Source: JBDHZU01 sp039812085 (GTDB taxonomy: Bacteria; Actinomycetota; Actinomycetes; S36-B12; UBA10799). Taken from it: a DNA stretch of 7,426 nucleotides. A model generated the notes under the pieces. It did no database searches and was not told the DNA's origin. It was given only the letters and a program-made list of their open reading frames with translations. Within the stretch, counting starts at the first letter, position 1, and the number at the start of each line of letters is the position of its first letter. The stretch is taken from the NCBI GenBank assembly GCA_039812085.1, contig JBDHZU010000099.1, positions 1 to 7,426 on the forward strand, written 5' to 3'. Positions 1 to 5,090 of the stretch are shown one piece after another. Made by a program: the position numbers and the translations under genes.

Positions 1-1776
1 CTCGTCCAAGATGTGGCCGAGGCACAGCACGTTCTTGTAGCTGGACTCATCGAACGTGAGTACGCCAACTGCCATGAGGGTGTAGAACCACCCGCGGGTT
101 TGGTCGATGGCTTCGCAGATGAAGTCAGCCGGGTAGCGCTGTTGCAGGACGTCAGCGTTTTCCAGCGGGTAACCCCACTGGGCGAACGGCATCGCGCCGG
201 AGTCGTACCAGCCGTCGATGACTTCCGGTACACGGTGAGCGGTCTGCTCACACTGCGGGCAGGGGAAGCTCACATCATCGACATAGGGACGGTGGGGGTC
301 CAGTTCGGACAGGTCCTGCCCAGCCAAGTCACCGAGTTCGGCCAGGGAACCGATGCAGGTCAAGTGGTCGTCTTCGCATCGCCAGATCGGCAGGGGAGTT
401 CCCCAGTAGCGATTGCGGCTCAGTGCCCAGTCGATGTTGTTGCGCAACCAGTCGCCGAACCGGCCCTCTTTGATTGTTTCCGGGTACCAGTTTGTGGCCT
501 CATTGGCAGCCAGCAACTTGTCTTTGATCGCGGTCGTGCGGATGTACCAACTGGGCTGGGCGTAGTACATGAGCGGCGTATGACAGCGCCAACAATGCGG
601 ATAGGAGTGCTCGTAATCGCGTTGACGGAACAGCAGTCCGCGTTCGTCCAGGTTCGCTACGAGTTGGGTATCAGCCGTCTTGAAGAACGTGCCGCCGACC
701 AACTCGACATCGGAACGGAAAGTGCCGTCAGCGTTCACTGGATTGACCACTGGCAACCCAAACTCTCGGCAGACCTGCAAGTCGTCGGCGCCGAATGCTG
801 GTGCCAGGTGTACTAATCCGGTGCCGTCCTCGGTGGTGACGTAGTCGCCGCTGACCACAAAGTGCGAATCGGGAATCTCCACGAAGTCGAAGGGGCGCTG
901 GTAGGTCACCCGCTCTAATTCGCGACCAGACAACGTGGCGACAACCTCGTGGTCGTCACCCAAGACAGCCGTACGCAGGGCATCGGCAACGATCGCATGG
1001 GACCCATCGGCCAGCTTCGCCACAACGTAAGTTGCATCCGGGGCAACGGCTACGGCCGTATTGGAGACCAAGGTCCACGGGGTCGTCGTCCAGATGATCA
1101 GGTTGAGGTTCGGGTACGTGCTCGACAGTTTCTGGTCAGTAACAGGCAGGCGTACGTACACGCTGGGATCGACGACATCTTCGTAACCTTGCGCCAACTC
1201 GTGATCCGACAGGGTGGTTCCACACCGGGGACACCAAGGGGCAACACGATGGTCGGACACCAGCAGGCCGTCATCGAAAATTTTCTTTAGCGACCACCAG
1301 ACGCTCTGCACATAGCTGGCGTCCATCGTCCAGTAGGCCGAATCCATATCGACCCAGTAGCCCATGCGTTGGGTCAGCGCCGTGAACTGATCGACGTGAC
1401 GAAGTACTGATTCGCGACAGCGGGCATTGAAGTCAGCGATGCCGAACTCTTCAATGTCTTTCTTGCCGGTGAAACCTAGTTCCTTCTCCACGGCAAGCTC
1501 GACGGGCAGCCCGTGACAGTCCCAGCCTGCTTTGCGCGGCACGTTGTATCCACGCATCGTCTTATAGCGAGGAAAGACATCCTTGAAGACCCGGGCTTCG
1601 ACGTGATGTGTACCGGGCGCGCCATTGGCCGTAGGGGGTCCTTCGAAGAACACCCAGGTGGGTCCAGTCTCGGTTTGCGCCAGAGTCTTGTCGAAAATCT
1701 GCTCGCGATCCCAGAAGGCGAGGATCTCGTGCTCCATCTCTGGGAGGTCAATCTTGGCTGGAACTGTGCGATACAC
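1..1776 (-). CDS. ileS: Isoleucyl-tRNA synthetase, N-terminal 592 residues (gene cut by window edge)
   Basis: Cytoplasmic class I aminoacyl-tRNA synthetase that charges tRNA-Ile with isoleucine and edits mischarged valine. The frame is open from GTG 1776 to base 1. Visible landmarks: the PPTANG motif (residues 47-52) leading into GTHH (55-58), which occupies the HIGH position; AGWDCHGLPVE (about 83-93); CxxC pairs at C182/C185, C395/C398 and C506/C509; the Thr-rich CP1 editing peptide WTTTPWTLVSN (229-239); the editing-pocket segment GTGLVHLAPAFGADD (318-332); GWYDSG (523-528); and DQTRGWFYTL (558-567). The family is about 1000-1060 residues long, so the KMSKS loop and anticodon-binding domain lie beyond the left edge. 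GTG 1776 is the only NTG start preserving the family N-terminus (YRxVPAxxDLP); the next start, ATG at codon 14, would remove it. No Shine-Dalgarno sequence lies at a usable distance, and a TAGCCT box sits 7 nt upstream. Transcribed divergently from the TraR/DksA gene. Identity is near certain; the start is likely. Confidence 0.97.
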   Translation of the reverse strand, partial: MYRTVPAKIDLPEMEHEILAFWDREQIFDKTLAQTETGPTWVFFEGPPTANGAPGTHHVEARVFKDVFPRYKTMRGYNVPRKAGWDCHGLPVELAVEKELGFTGKKDIEEFGIADFNARCRESVLRHVDQFTALTQRMGYWVDMDSAYWTMDASYVQSVWWSLKKIFDDGLLVSDHRVAPWCPRCGTTLSDHELAQGYEDVVDPSVYVRLPVTDQKLSSTYPNLNLIIWTTTPWTLVSNTAVAVAPDATYVVAKLADGSHAIVADALRTAVLGDDHEVVATLSGRELERVTYQRPFDFVEIPDSHFVVSGDYVTTEDGTGLVHLAPAFGADDLQVCREFGLPVVNPVNADGTFRSDVELVGGTFFKTADTQLVANLDERGLLFRQRDYEHSYPHCWRCHTPLMYYAQPSWYIRTTAIKDKLLAANEATNWYPETIKEGRFGDWLRNNIDWALSRNRYWGTPLPIWRCEDDHLTCIGSLAELGDLAGQDLSELDPHRPYVDDVSFPCPQCEQTAHRVPEVIDGWYDSGAMPFAQWGYPLENADVLQQRYPADFICEAIDQTRGWFYTLMAVGVLTFDESSYKNVLCLGHILDE

Positions 1777-1783
1777 GCAGGCA

Positions 1784-1789
1784 AGGCTA
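1784..1789 (-). promoter_or_regulatory. Putative -10 box (TAGCCT) of a leaderless ileS transcript
   Basis: On the minus strand TAGCCT fits the actinobacterial -10 pattern TANNNT. It is followed by TGCCTGC (7 nt) and then GTG at 1776, which places the expected transcription start on the start codon itself. No TTGACA-like -35 is visible. The same hexamer form and spacing precede lspA and dnaE, which is the main support. This is a sequence-based inference. Confidence 0.5.
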
Positions 1790-1795
1790 TAACCT
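1790..1795 (+). promoter_or_regulatory. Possible -10 box (TAACCT) of the TraR/DksA gene, abutting the ileS -10 box
   Basis: TAACCT fits TANNNT; TATAAC at 1788-1793 is an overlapping alternative. Transcription would start near 1802-1803, giving a leader of about 60 nt that contains the 15-bp palindrome and the AGGAG site. The ileS -10 box lies immediately next to it on the opposite strand, so the two divergent promoters would share one melting region. No good -35 is visible, so support is weak. Confidence 0.3.
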
Positions 1796-1819
1796 TCGGC
1801 GGACGTACCTCGTTGGCGC

Positions 1820-1834
1820 TCACTCCTGGAGTGA
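1820..1834. repeat. Perfect 15-bp palindrome in the divergent spacer (operator candidate)
   Basis: TCACTCCTGGAGTGA has 7-bp arms around one central base. It lies between the divergent ileS and TraR/DksA starts, downstream of the putative forward -10 and upstream of the putative reverse -10. The loop is too short for an RNA hairpin terminator, so a dimeric DNA-binding protein is the more natural reading. The ligand protein is unknown. Confidence 0.4.
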
Positions 1835-1851
1835 TCGTCACGCGGCTGAAC

Positions 1852-1856
1852 AGGAG
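1852..1856 (+). promoter_or_regulatory. Ribosome binding site AGGAG for the TraR/DksA gene
   Basis: AGGAG lies 5 nt before ATG 1862, an optimal Shine-Dalgarno arrangement that fixes the start codon. It contrasts with ileS, lspA and dnaE, which lack one. Confidence 0.8.
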
Positions 1857-1861
1857 ATGAG

Positions 1862-2260
1862 ATGCCTCGACGTGGAGTGCTGCCGGACGAGACCAATTGG
1901 TCGAAGGCGGAAATCAACGAGCTGCGCAAGTCGCTGGAAGCAGAGCGAGAGCAGCTAGCCGAAGAACTGGCGGCTACGGAAGAAGGTATTGCCGACCTGG
2001 TGCGCGACTCCAACGATGGTGCCGGCGATGACGTTGCCGATGCTGGATCAAAGACGTTTGAACGTGAGCAGGAGATGACTCTCGCGGAGAATGCACGCGA
2101 ACTCTTGTTGCAGACCGAACATGCACTGGAACGTTTGGACAGCGGTGATTACGGCAAGTGCGAGAACTGCGGGGAGCCAATCGGAAAGGCTCGACTGCAG
2201 GCGTTCCCACGGGCGACCTTGTGTCTGACGTGCAAGCAGGCTGAGGAACGGACTGCCTAG
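1862..2260 (+). CDS. TraR/DksA-family C4 zinc-finger transcriptional regulator
   Basis: A 132-residue DksA-like protein expected to insert a coiled coil into the secondary channel of RNA polymerase and modulate initiation. Residues about 14-50 are a charged, heptad-like helix. The tip carries D57-V-A-D60, aligning with the DxxD acidic tip of E. coli DksA, though the Ala after it is Gly62 here. The C-terminus has the zinc finger C100-x2-C103-x17-C121-x2-C124 in the family context GDYGKCENCGEPI...RLQAFPRATLCLTC. The start ATG has AGGAG at 5 nt spacing. The gene ends in TAG only 10 bp before lspA, suggesting read-through into lspA and the RluD-family gene. The family call is firm. Whether it acts with ppGpp, as DksA does in proteobacteria, is unknown; many actinobacterial homologues are simply named DksA/TraR-like. 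Confidence 0.92.
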   Translation: MPRRGVLPDETNWSKAEINELRKSLEAEREQLAEELAATEEGIADLVRDSNDGAGDDVADAGSKTFEREQEMTLAENARELLLQTEHALERLDSGDYGKCENCGEPIGKARLQAFPRATLCLTCKQAEERTA

Positions 2261-2263
2261 ACT
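2258..2263 (+). promoter_or_regulatory. Putative -10 box (TAGACT) of a leaderless lspA transcript
   Basis: TAGACT fits TANNNT and is followed by TACCCAG (7 nt) and GTG 2271, the same geometry as before ileS and dnaE. Its first three bases are the TAG stop of the preceding gene. It would give lspA and the pseudouridine synthase gene their own promoter inside the cluster. No clear -35 element is visible. Inference from the shared pattern. Confidence 0.45.
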
Positions 2264-2270
2264 TACCCAG

Positions 2271-2816
2271 GTGTCCAGTGCATCGGGAGTCAATGGCTCC
2301 CGTCAGTCGTTGTTGGGACTGACACTGGCGGTCGCCGCCGTGGTGTGGTTGATCGATCAACTCAGTAAGTCTTGGATGGTGGCCAATCTGGAAGGTCATC
2401 CACCTACCCAGGTCGTCGGCAATCTGTTGCGATTCATCGTGATCCGTAACTCTGGTGCGGCTTTTTCTTTGGGTACGGGAATGACGCTCGTATTCACCGT
2501 GATTGCCATTGCCGTCATCGTGGTCATCGTGAGAACTGCCCGGACGATTCAGTCATGGCCGTGGGCGCTCGCGCTGGGCGGATTGCTGGGTGGAGCACTG
2601 GGCAATCTGACCGATCGAATATTCCGCGCACCTGGAGGGTTCCAAGGTCATGTGGTCGACTTCATCGCCGTTCCGCACTGGGCAGTGTTCAACGTCGCCG
2701 ATATGGCAGTGGTGTGCTCCGCCATCCTGATGGTGATTTTGGTGTTGCGTGGCATTCCTTTGAGTCGACCTAATGATGATTCGACTGAATCGTTAGCGAG
2801 TGGGCGACATGAGTGA
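2271..2816 (+). CDS. lspA: Lipoprotein signal peptidase (signal peptidase II)
   Basis: Polytopic membrane aspartic protease that cleaves the signal peptide of diacylglyceryl-modified prolipoproteins in the cytoplasmic membrane. The 181-residue product has four hydrophobic segments (about 14-30, 70-88, 98-112 and 142-160). Family motifs in order: DQLSK (29-33), RNSGAAFS (59-66), GNLTDR (111-116), GHVVDF (126-131) and FNVADMAV (140-147). The catalytic Asp pair is expected at D130 (VVDF) and D144 (NVAD), separated by a loop shorter than I recall for the Pseudomonas enzyme. The N-terminal 13 and C-terminal about 20 residues are hydrophilic. Start: GTG 2271, with no Shine-Dalgarno but a TAGACT box 7 nt upstream. 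ATG 2293 is out of frame, and the TTG codons at 2310/2313 sit inside the first membrane helix. Its TGA overlaps the next start by 8 bp. Function is secure; the start is less so. Confidence 0.95.
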   Translation: MSSASGVNGSRQSLLGLTLAVAAVVWLIDQLSKSWMVANLEGHPPTQVVGNLLRFIVIRNSGAAFSLGTGMTLVFTVIAIAVIVVIVRTARTIQSWPWALALGGLLGGALGNLTDRIFRAPGGFQGHVVDFIAVPHWAVFNVADMAVVCSAILMVILVLRGIPLSRPNDDSTESLASGRHE

Positions 2817-3723
2817 GCAATCAGTTCCCCCCGAGCTCGTCGGAGAACGCCTAGATGTTGCGGTTAGCCGATTACTGGGGTGCTCGCGGACTCAAGCCGC
2901 TGACTACATCGATGCGGGTCGGGTCACTGTGTCGGGAAGAACCAGCGCGCGTTCAACTCGACTGGTTGCCGATGCCGTTATCGGATTGCCCGATGCGCAG
3001 ACTGATGCTGCGGCTGAGGCCGAACCGGAACCGGTCGTGGAACTGCCATTGCTTTACGTCGATGACGATGTGTGTGTCATCGACAAACCGATAGGTGTTG
3101 CGGCTCATTCCAGCCCGGGTTGGTCGGGGCCCACCGTGACCGGAAGTTTGGTGGCGCAAGGAATCAGCGTTACTGGGGTAGGGGCAGCCGAGCGCGAGGG
3201 AATCGTGCATCGGTTGGACGTGGGAACCAGTGGTGTCATGGCGGTGGCCCGTACCCAGTTGGCCTACAGCAGTCTGAAACGACAGTTCAAAGACCGGACC
3301 GTCGACAAGATCTATCTGGCACTCGTCCAAGGGCATCCTGATCCCAGCAGTGGGACTATCGATGCTCCGATTGGTCGGCACTCGGTACACGACTTTCGCT
3401 TCGCGGTGGTCAACGGAGGTCGACCCAGCATCACGCACTACGAGACGGTTGAGGCATTCGCTTTTGCCTCGCTCCTACGTATCAAACTCGAGACTGGTCG
3501 AACCCATCAGATCCGAGTCCATATGGCAGCGGTCAAGCACCCATGTTGTGGGGACCTGACATACGGAGCCGATCCTTCGCTGGCGAAACGACTCGGTTTG
3601 CAGCGCCAATGGCTGCATGCATCTGAGTTGGAGTTCGAACACCCGCGAACCGGGGAACGCGTCAGTGTTCAGTCGCCGTTACCCGTGGACCTGCAACATG
3701 CCTTGGACGTGTTGTCCGGATAA
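2809..3723 (+). CDS. RluD-family large-subunit pseudouridine synthase with S4 domain
   Basis: Isomerises specific uridines in RNA, probably 23S rRNA, to pseudouridine. Counting 304 residues from ATG 2809: an S4 RNA-binding domain at about 9-60 (ERLDVAVSRLLG, then DAGRVTVSGR); an acidic Ala/Glu/Pro linker at about 65-77; and the catalytic domain from about 80. The catalytic motif HRLDVGTSG (134-142) contains the nucleophile D137. GRTHQIRVHM (230-239) is the second family signature, followed by HPCCGDLTYG (244-253). ATG 2809 lies inside the end of lspA (ATGAGTGA overlap), typical of translational coupling; GTG 2800 is an in-frame alternative adding three residues. No strong Shine-Dalgarno precedes either start. 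It is probably co-transcribed with lspA. Family certain; the exact target uridines (RluD versus RluC/RluA type) cannot be read from sequence. Confidence 0.95.
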   Translation: MSEQSVPPELVGERLDVAVSRLLGCSRTQAADYIDAGRVTVSGRTSARSTRLVADAVIGLPDAQTDAAAEAEPEPVVELPLLYVDDDVCVIDKPIGVAAHSSPGWSGPTVTGSLVAQGISVTGVGAAEREGIVHRLDVGTSGVMAVARTQLAYSSLKRQFKDRTVDKIYLALVQGHPDPSSGTIDAPIGRHSVHDFRFAVVNGGRPSITHYETVEAFAFASLLRIKLETGRTHQIRVHMAAVKHPCCGDLTYGADPSLAKRLGLQRQWLHASELEFEHPRTGERVSVQSPLPVDLQHALDVLSG

Positions 3724-3740
3724 CTGGCAAGAGTGTGAGG

Positions 3741-4886
3741 CTAGAAGCCGAGCTCGCGGCCGATGAGTTCCTTCATGATCTCGTTCGATCCTGCCCAGAT
3801 ACGGGTCACACGAGCGTCTTGCCAGGCGTGCGCAATGCGGTATTCGTTCATGTAGCCGTAGCCACCGAAGATCTGCACACACTCGTCGATCACGTCGAAC
3901 TGCAACTGCGAGGTCCACCACTTGGCCTTTGCCGCATCAGTTGCGGTCAGCTCGCCCTTGAGCTTGAGCATCACGGATTCGTCCATAAATGACTGAGTGA
4001 CATCCAGCTTGGTCGCCATTTCCGCCAGCTTGAACTTCAGCGACTGGAACGAACCGATGGATTGACCGAATGCTTTGCGATCCGTGGCGTACACCAGGGT
4101 TTCGGCAAATGCCTGCTTGGCATGTGCCAGGTTCGCGATCGCACAACCGATTCGCTCCTGCGCCAGACGCTCCATCATGTAGATGAAGCCGGAATCCACT
4201 TCGCCTAACAGGTTTTCTGCCGGTACCCGCACGTTGTTGAAGAACAATTCGGCGGTATCGGCATCGTGCTGTCCGGTCTTATCCAGCTTGCGGCCCCGCT
4301 CGAATCCCTCCATGCCTTCTTCGACCACGAACAGGCTGATTCCGCGAGCCTTCTTCTCTGGGCTGGTACGAGCGGCTACCACCACGATCTCGGCGGTATA
4401 GCCGTTCGTGATGAAGGTCTTGGAACCATTGATGATCCAACCGTCGCCATCGGGGACAGCGGTGGTCTTAAGTGCTGCGAGGTCACTTCCTCCGCCGGGT
4501 TCGGTCATGCCGATGGCGGCAACTTTGTTTCCCTCGCAGAAGTCAGGCAGCAGGCGTTGCTTCAATTCCTCGGTGCCCAGATCAACCAGGTACGGGGCAG
4601 TGATGTCTTGGTGGATCTGCATCGAGGACACAACGCCCATAGAGGAGCGGGCGAGTTCTTCGGCGAACACCTGGTTGAAGCGGTAATCCTCGGCGTAGCT
4701 GCCGCCGTAGGTCTCGGGAACCTCCAGTCCCAGGAAGCCTTGCTGTCCCGCTTCTTGCCACACGTCCCGACTGATCAGTCGTGCCTCGTTGAACTCCTCC
4801 AAGCGAGGGGTCACCGACCGTTCGACGTAGGTAGCAACTGCGCCGCGGAACTCGTCATGTTCGGGTTCGAAGATTTGGCGCTTCAC
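3741..4886 (-). CDS. Acyl-CoA dehydrogenase, long-chain/isovaleryl-type active-site layout
   Basis: FAD-dependent alpha,beta-dehydrogenation of an acyl-CoA thioester, with electrons expected to pass to electron-transfer flavoprotein; a beta-oxidation or amino-acid catabolism type step in the cytoplasm. The product is 381 residues, a normal family length. The N-terminal helical domain spans about 1-120, the FAD-contacting signature AIGMTEPGGGSD is at 124-135, the beta domain runs to about 225, and the C-terminal helical domain carries RKAFGQSIGSFQ (270-281) and QIFGGYGYMNEY (338-349). The medium-chain catalytic Glu position (YEGT) reads WAGS here, with Ala365. E244 in LAQERIG matches the helix-G Glu used by LCAD and IVD. 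The C-terminal NEIMKELIGRE also resembles LCAD. GTG 4886 is chosen because AGGAG lies 5 nt upstream; an upstream in-frame ATG at 4967 would add 27 unconserved residues. Substrate unknown. Convergent with the RluD-family gene, 17 bp apart. Confidence 0.95.
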   Translation of the reverse strand: MKRQIFEPEHDEFRGAVATYVERSVTPRLEEFNEARLISRDVWQEAGQQGFLGLEVPETYGGSYAEDYRFNQVFAEELARSSMGVVSSMQIHQDITAPYLVDLGTEELKQRLLPDFCEGNKVAAIGMTEPGGGSDLAALKTTAVPDGDGWIINGSKTFITNGYTAEIVVVAARTSPEKKARGISLFVVEEGMEGFERGRKLDKTGQHDADTAELFFNNVRVPAENLLGEVDSGFIYMMERLAQERIGCAIANLAHAKQAFAETLVYATDRKAFGQSIGSFQSLKFKLAEMATKLDVTQSFMDESVMLKLKGELTATDAAKAKWWTSQLQFDVIDECVQIFGGYGYMNEYRIAHAWQDARVTRIWAGSNEIMKELIGRELGF

Positions 4887-4891
4887 GGTGA

Positions 4892-4896
4892 CTCCT
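4892..4896 (-). promoter_or_regulatory. Ribosome binding site AGGAG for the acyl-CoA dehydrogenase
   Basis: On the minus strand AGGAG is 5 nt before GTG 4886. It decides the start against the longer reading from ATG 4967. It lies within ACTCCTGGGGT on the plus strand, which shares ACTCCTGG with the palindrome at 1820-1834. Confidence 0.8.
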
Positions 4897-4900
4897 GGGG

Positions 4901-4938
4901 TCGAGGGTGAACGTTGAGATCGAGAGTGAACGTTGGGC
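4901..4938. repeat. Two tandem copies of a 19-bp unit with AACGTT cores
   Basis: The units at 4901-4919 and 4920-4938 follow the pattern TCGAG(G/A)GTGAACGTTG(A/G)G and agree at 16 of 19 positions. Each contains the 6-bp palindrome AACGTT, at 4910-4915 and 4929-4934, 19 bp or roughly two helical turns apart. They sit 15-52 bp upstream of the dehydrogenase start, a natural place for paired operator sites. No further copy is seen in the spacer. Confidence 0.55.
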
Positions 4939-4978
4939 AGGCCGAGCCGATGTCTTTCCGCCAGCATTGCTGCCAGAA

Positions 4979-4984
4979 AGAATA
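4979..4984 (-). promoter_or_regulatory. Possible -10 box (TATTCT) of the acyl-CoA dehydrogenase gene
   Basis: On the minus strand TATTCT fits TANNNT. No TA dinucleotide occurs between 4887 and about 4950, so a conventional -10 box cannot lie nearer the gene. Transcription would begin near 4972 and give a leader of about 85 nt containing both 19-bp repeats. No clear -35 element is visible. Weak support. Confidence 0.3.
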
Positions 4985-5077
4985 AGACGAGCGTTCTGGT
5001 TGAACTGACAGCGGTGCAGCAGCAACCCGTTTCGGAGTGTTCAGGCCAAGCTGGGTCTGAATGTCGGATTCGGCAGT

Positions 5078-5083
5078 TAGTCT
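5078..5083 (+). promoter_or_regulatory. Putative -10 box (TAGTCT) of a leaderless dnaE transcript
   Basis: TAGTCT is followed by TGCGTCC (7 nt) and GTG 5091. The 16 bases from the box through the GTG match the corresponding ileS stretch at 13 positions. This implies that translation starts at GTG 5091 and not at the in-frame ATG 5061, which would lie upstream of the transcription start. No convincing -35 is visible. Inference. Confidence 0.5.
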
Positions 5084-5090
5084 TGCGTCC

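Larger units (their letters stand above)
4887..5090. other. Divergent intergenic region between acyl-CoA dehydrogenase and dnaE
   Basis: The longest non-coding stretch in the window, about 204 bp. From left to right it holds the dehydrogenase Shine-Dalgarno, the 19-bp tandem repeat, a small palindrome CAGCATTGCTG (4962-4972), the candidate dehydrogenase -10 (4979-4984), a GTTC-N5-GAAC inverted repeat (4993-5005), and the TAGTCT box before dnaE. I see no small ORF with a ribosome site and no RNA gene. A canonical DnaA-box cluster is not apparent. Confidence 0.6.

Noticed and set aside
13..816. 267-codon open frame on the plus strand
   Set aside because: Antisense to ileS, whose protein motifs are continuous across the same bases. 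No ribosome site, no recognisable domain, and composition typical of a GC-rich shadow frame.
949..1860. Other plus- and minus-strand open frames across the ileS 5' half (949-1290, 1513-1860, 1476-1841)
   Set aside because: They overlap the ileS reading frame. The minus frame ending near 1476 has a start near AGGAG but diverges from IleS and is unrelated to any family I recognise.
2293..2295. ATG at 2293 preceded by GGGAG as an alternative lspA start
   Set aside because: It is out of frame with the LspA motifs.
1974..2399. 141-codon minus-strand frame (and 2048-2293) opposite the TraR/DksA gene and the lspA start
   Set aside because: Lies on the opposite strand to two well-supported genes. 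Its translation is low-complexity Arg/Ser/Pro-rich, as expected for a shadow frame.
3703..3719. Hairpin TTGGAC-GTGTT-GTCCGG at the end of the RluD-family gene as a terminator
   Set aside because: Only four Watson-Crick pairs plus two G-U pairs, within coding sequence and with no U-tract. I see no convincing terminator between the convergent genes.
4266..4910. 214-codon plus-strand frame opposite the acyl-CoA dehydrogenase
   Set aside because: Fully antisense to a clear enzyme-coding frame. No ribosome site or family motif.
4887..4967. N-terminal extension of the acyl-CoA dehydrogenase from ATG 4967
   Set aside because: The extra 27 residues resemble no family N-terminus and run through the 19-bp repeat. 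GTG 4886 has AGGAG at ideal spacing.
4962..4972. Short palindrome CAGCATTGCTG
   Set aside because: Only 5-bp arms, with no repetition elsewhere and no placement favouring an operator. Likely chance.
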